Shown: in pieces, positions 5,871-6,426 of the stretch
How the letters are laid out: every line of letters begins with the position of its first letter
Position numbering within the stretch: position 1 is the stretch's first letter
From: Pseudonocardiaceae bacterium
Lineage (GTDB): Bacteria > Actinomycetota > Actinomycetes > Mycobacteriales > Pseudonocardiaceae
Direction: 5' to 3'
Length of the DNA: 6,426 nucleotides
Assembly: GCA_025937115.1 (NCBI GenBank)
Contig: JAICSB010000189.1
Coordinates: forward strand, 1-6,426
Program-made: the position numbers and the translations under genes
The notes under the pieces: model-generated
What the model was told of the DNA's origin: nothing
Database searches by the model: none
Seen by the model: only the letters and a program-made list of their open reading frames with translations

Positions 5871-5923
5871 GGCCAAGGACCGAGTAAGCCTTCATCTGCT
5901 GGGGCGGGCGATGAACGCGGACT

Positions 5924-5941
5924 GTGCCACCATGGGGGCAC
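5924..5941. promoter_or_regulatory. Dyad in the DUF3043/erpA divergent gap
   Basis: GTGCCACCATGGGGGCAC is an inverted repeat with one mismatched pair (A5929/G5936) and a two-base centre. It ends directly before the GGAAT of the candidate stress-type promoter, a typical place for a regulator to bind. It matches no operator I can name, and does not resemble the IdeR iron box. Confidence 0.25.
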
Positions 5942-5967
5942 GGAATCACCCGTCGGTTGCGGACGTT
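5942..5967 (+). promoter_or_regulatory. Candidate SigR/SigH-type (ECF) promoter of the Fe-S gene
   Basis: GGAAT (5942-5946), 18 bases, then GTT (5965-5967). This fits the thiol-oxidative stress promoter pattern of Streptomyces SigR and mycobacterial SigH (GGAAT/GGAAY, about 18 bases, GTT). Transcription would start near 5974, leaving roughly 50 untranslated bases before the ATG at 6023. A TANNNT hexamer, TAGGGT at 5972-5977, could be a second, housekeeping -10, but it has no good -35 box. The match is seen; use by a SigR-like factor is inferred. Confidence 0.45.
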
Positions 5968-6022
5968 CGAGTAGGGTAGAAACACCCGTCCGTGCCGAGC
6001 GCCGAAATCCCCAGGGAGAGTC

Positions 6023-6385
6023 ATGACCGTCGAGAACACCGTCGGCACCGAGGTGTCTACTCATGGTGTCGAGCTCACCACCGCTGCTGCCGCCAAGGCG
6101 AAGGCGCTGCTCGACCAAGAAGGTCGCGCCGACATGCACTTACGCATCGCGGTGCAGCCGGGTGGTTGTGCCGGTCTTCGCTACCAGCTTTTCTTCGATG
6201 AGCGCTCGCTGGACGGCGATGCCATGCGGGACTTCAATGGTCTCGGCGTCGTTGTCGACCGGATGAGCGTGCCGTACCTGCAGGGTGCTGTGATCGATTT
6301 CGTGGACACGATCGAGAAGCAGGGCTTCACCATCGACAATCCCAACGCAGGTGGTTCCTGTGCGTGCGGGGACTCGTTCAACTAA
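6023..6385 (+). CDS. erpA: A-type iron-sulfur carrier/insertion protein (HesB/IscA/ErpA family)
   Basis: This 120-residue cytosolic protein is an A-type Fe-S carrier, which receives clusters from the SUF scaffold and passes them to target apoproteins. The family cysteines are all present: Cys49 in IAVQPGGCAGLRY (42-54) and Cys113/Cys115 in GSCACGDSFN (111-120), which ends the protein. VDRMSVPYLQGAVIDFVDT (78-96) and GFTIDNPNA (101-109) are close to the mycobacterial Rv2204c sequence as I recall it. AGGGAG (6013-6018) lies four bases before the ATG, supporting this start. The gene is alone in its direction here, 165 bases from the divergent DUF3043 gene, and a strong hairpin follows. The SUF operon is not in the window. 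The exact member (ErpA versus IscA or SufA) cannot be settled from sequence; the ErpA name follows common actinobacterial annotation. Confidence 0.92.
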   Translation: MTVENTVGTEVSTHGVELTTAAAAKAKALLDQEGRADMHLRIAVQPGGCAGLRYQLFFDERSLDGDAMRDFNGLGVVVDRMSVPYLQGAVIDFVDTIEKQGFTIDNPNAGGSCACGDSFN

Positions 6386-6401
6386 TTCGACTGTCGGGCT
6401 C

Positions 6402-6426
6402 CCGTGCACGCGCTATGCGTGCACGG
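6402..6426 (+). terminator. Hairpin terminator after erpA (at window edge)
   Basis: CCGTGCACGC and GCGTGCACGG are perfect 10-bp complements around a GCTAT loop, 16 bases after the erpA stop. The window ends on the last base of the stem, so a further pair with C6401 or a following T-tract cannot be seen. It may also serve an unseen convergent gene beyond the edge. Confidence 0.6.

Noticed and set aside
5858..6139. N-terminal extension of the DUF3043 gene to 6139
   Set aside because: It would overlap the erpA coding region head to head and adds unconserved-looking sequence. The GTG at 5857 has a well-placed promoter element and gives a family-typical length.

Overview
This window looks like an ordinary chromosomal core-metabolism segment from a high-GC actinomycete, probably a relative of the Pseudonocardiales or Mycobacteriales. 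The reasons are GC-rich sequence with frequent GTG starts, protein sequences close to the mycobacterial forms (from memory), and a gene order (gcvT-ilvE facing cobS-cobT, followed by a DUF3043 gene and a HesB/IscA gene) that resembles the M. tuberculosis Rv2204c-Rv2211c neighbourhood. The genus cannot be fixed from sequence alone. No mobile element, CRISPR array, tRNA or rRNA is visible.

Layout: the first 31 bases are the start of a leftward gene, probably leucyl aminopeptidase. Rightward from 115 come gcvT (aminomethyltransferase-family T-protein) and ilvE (branched-chain aminotransferase). A convergent gap at 2422-2502 holds two related palindromes 42 bp apart. The leftward operon cobU-cobT-cobS (4931 down to 2503) encodes the three nucleotide-loop assembly enzymes that finish cobalamin: CobU activates adenosylcobinamide, CobT makes alpha-ribazole phosphate, and CobS joins them at the membrane. 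Head to head with cobU is a 64-residue acidic protein of unknown function (4987-5181). Convergent with that is a two-TM DUF3043 protein (5216-5857, minus), and divergent from DUF3043 is an A-type Fe-S carrier of the HesB/IscA/ErpA family (6023-6385), followed by a strong hairpin at the window edge.

The signals between genes are more unusual than the genes. Three genes (ilvE, cobU, DUF3043), and perhaps gcvT, have a TANNNT -10-like hexamer placed so that transcription would begin at or next to the start codon, and they lack a good Shine-Dalgarno sequence. The partial first gene, cobT, the 64-residue gene and erpA have clear Shine-Dalgarno sites. The cobU/small-gene promoter region holds two opposed -10 hexamers that share one TA. 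The Fe-S gene has a candidate SigR/SigH-type promoter (GGAAT-N18-GTT). I found no convincing undescribed multi-gene system here. The best leads are the paired palindromes at 2429-2501, the leaderless/bidirectional promoter pattern, the stress-sigma promoter candidate and the uncharacterised small protein beside cobU.
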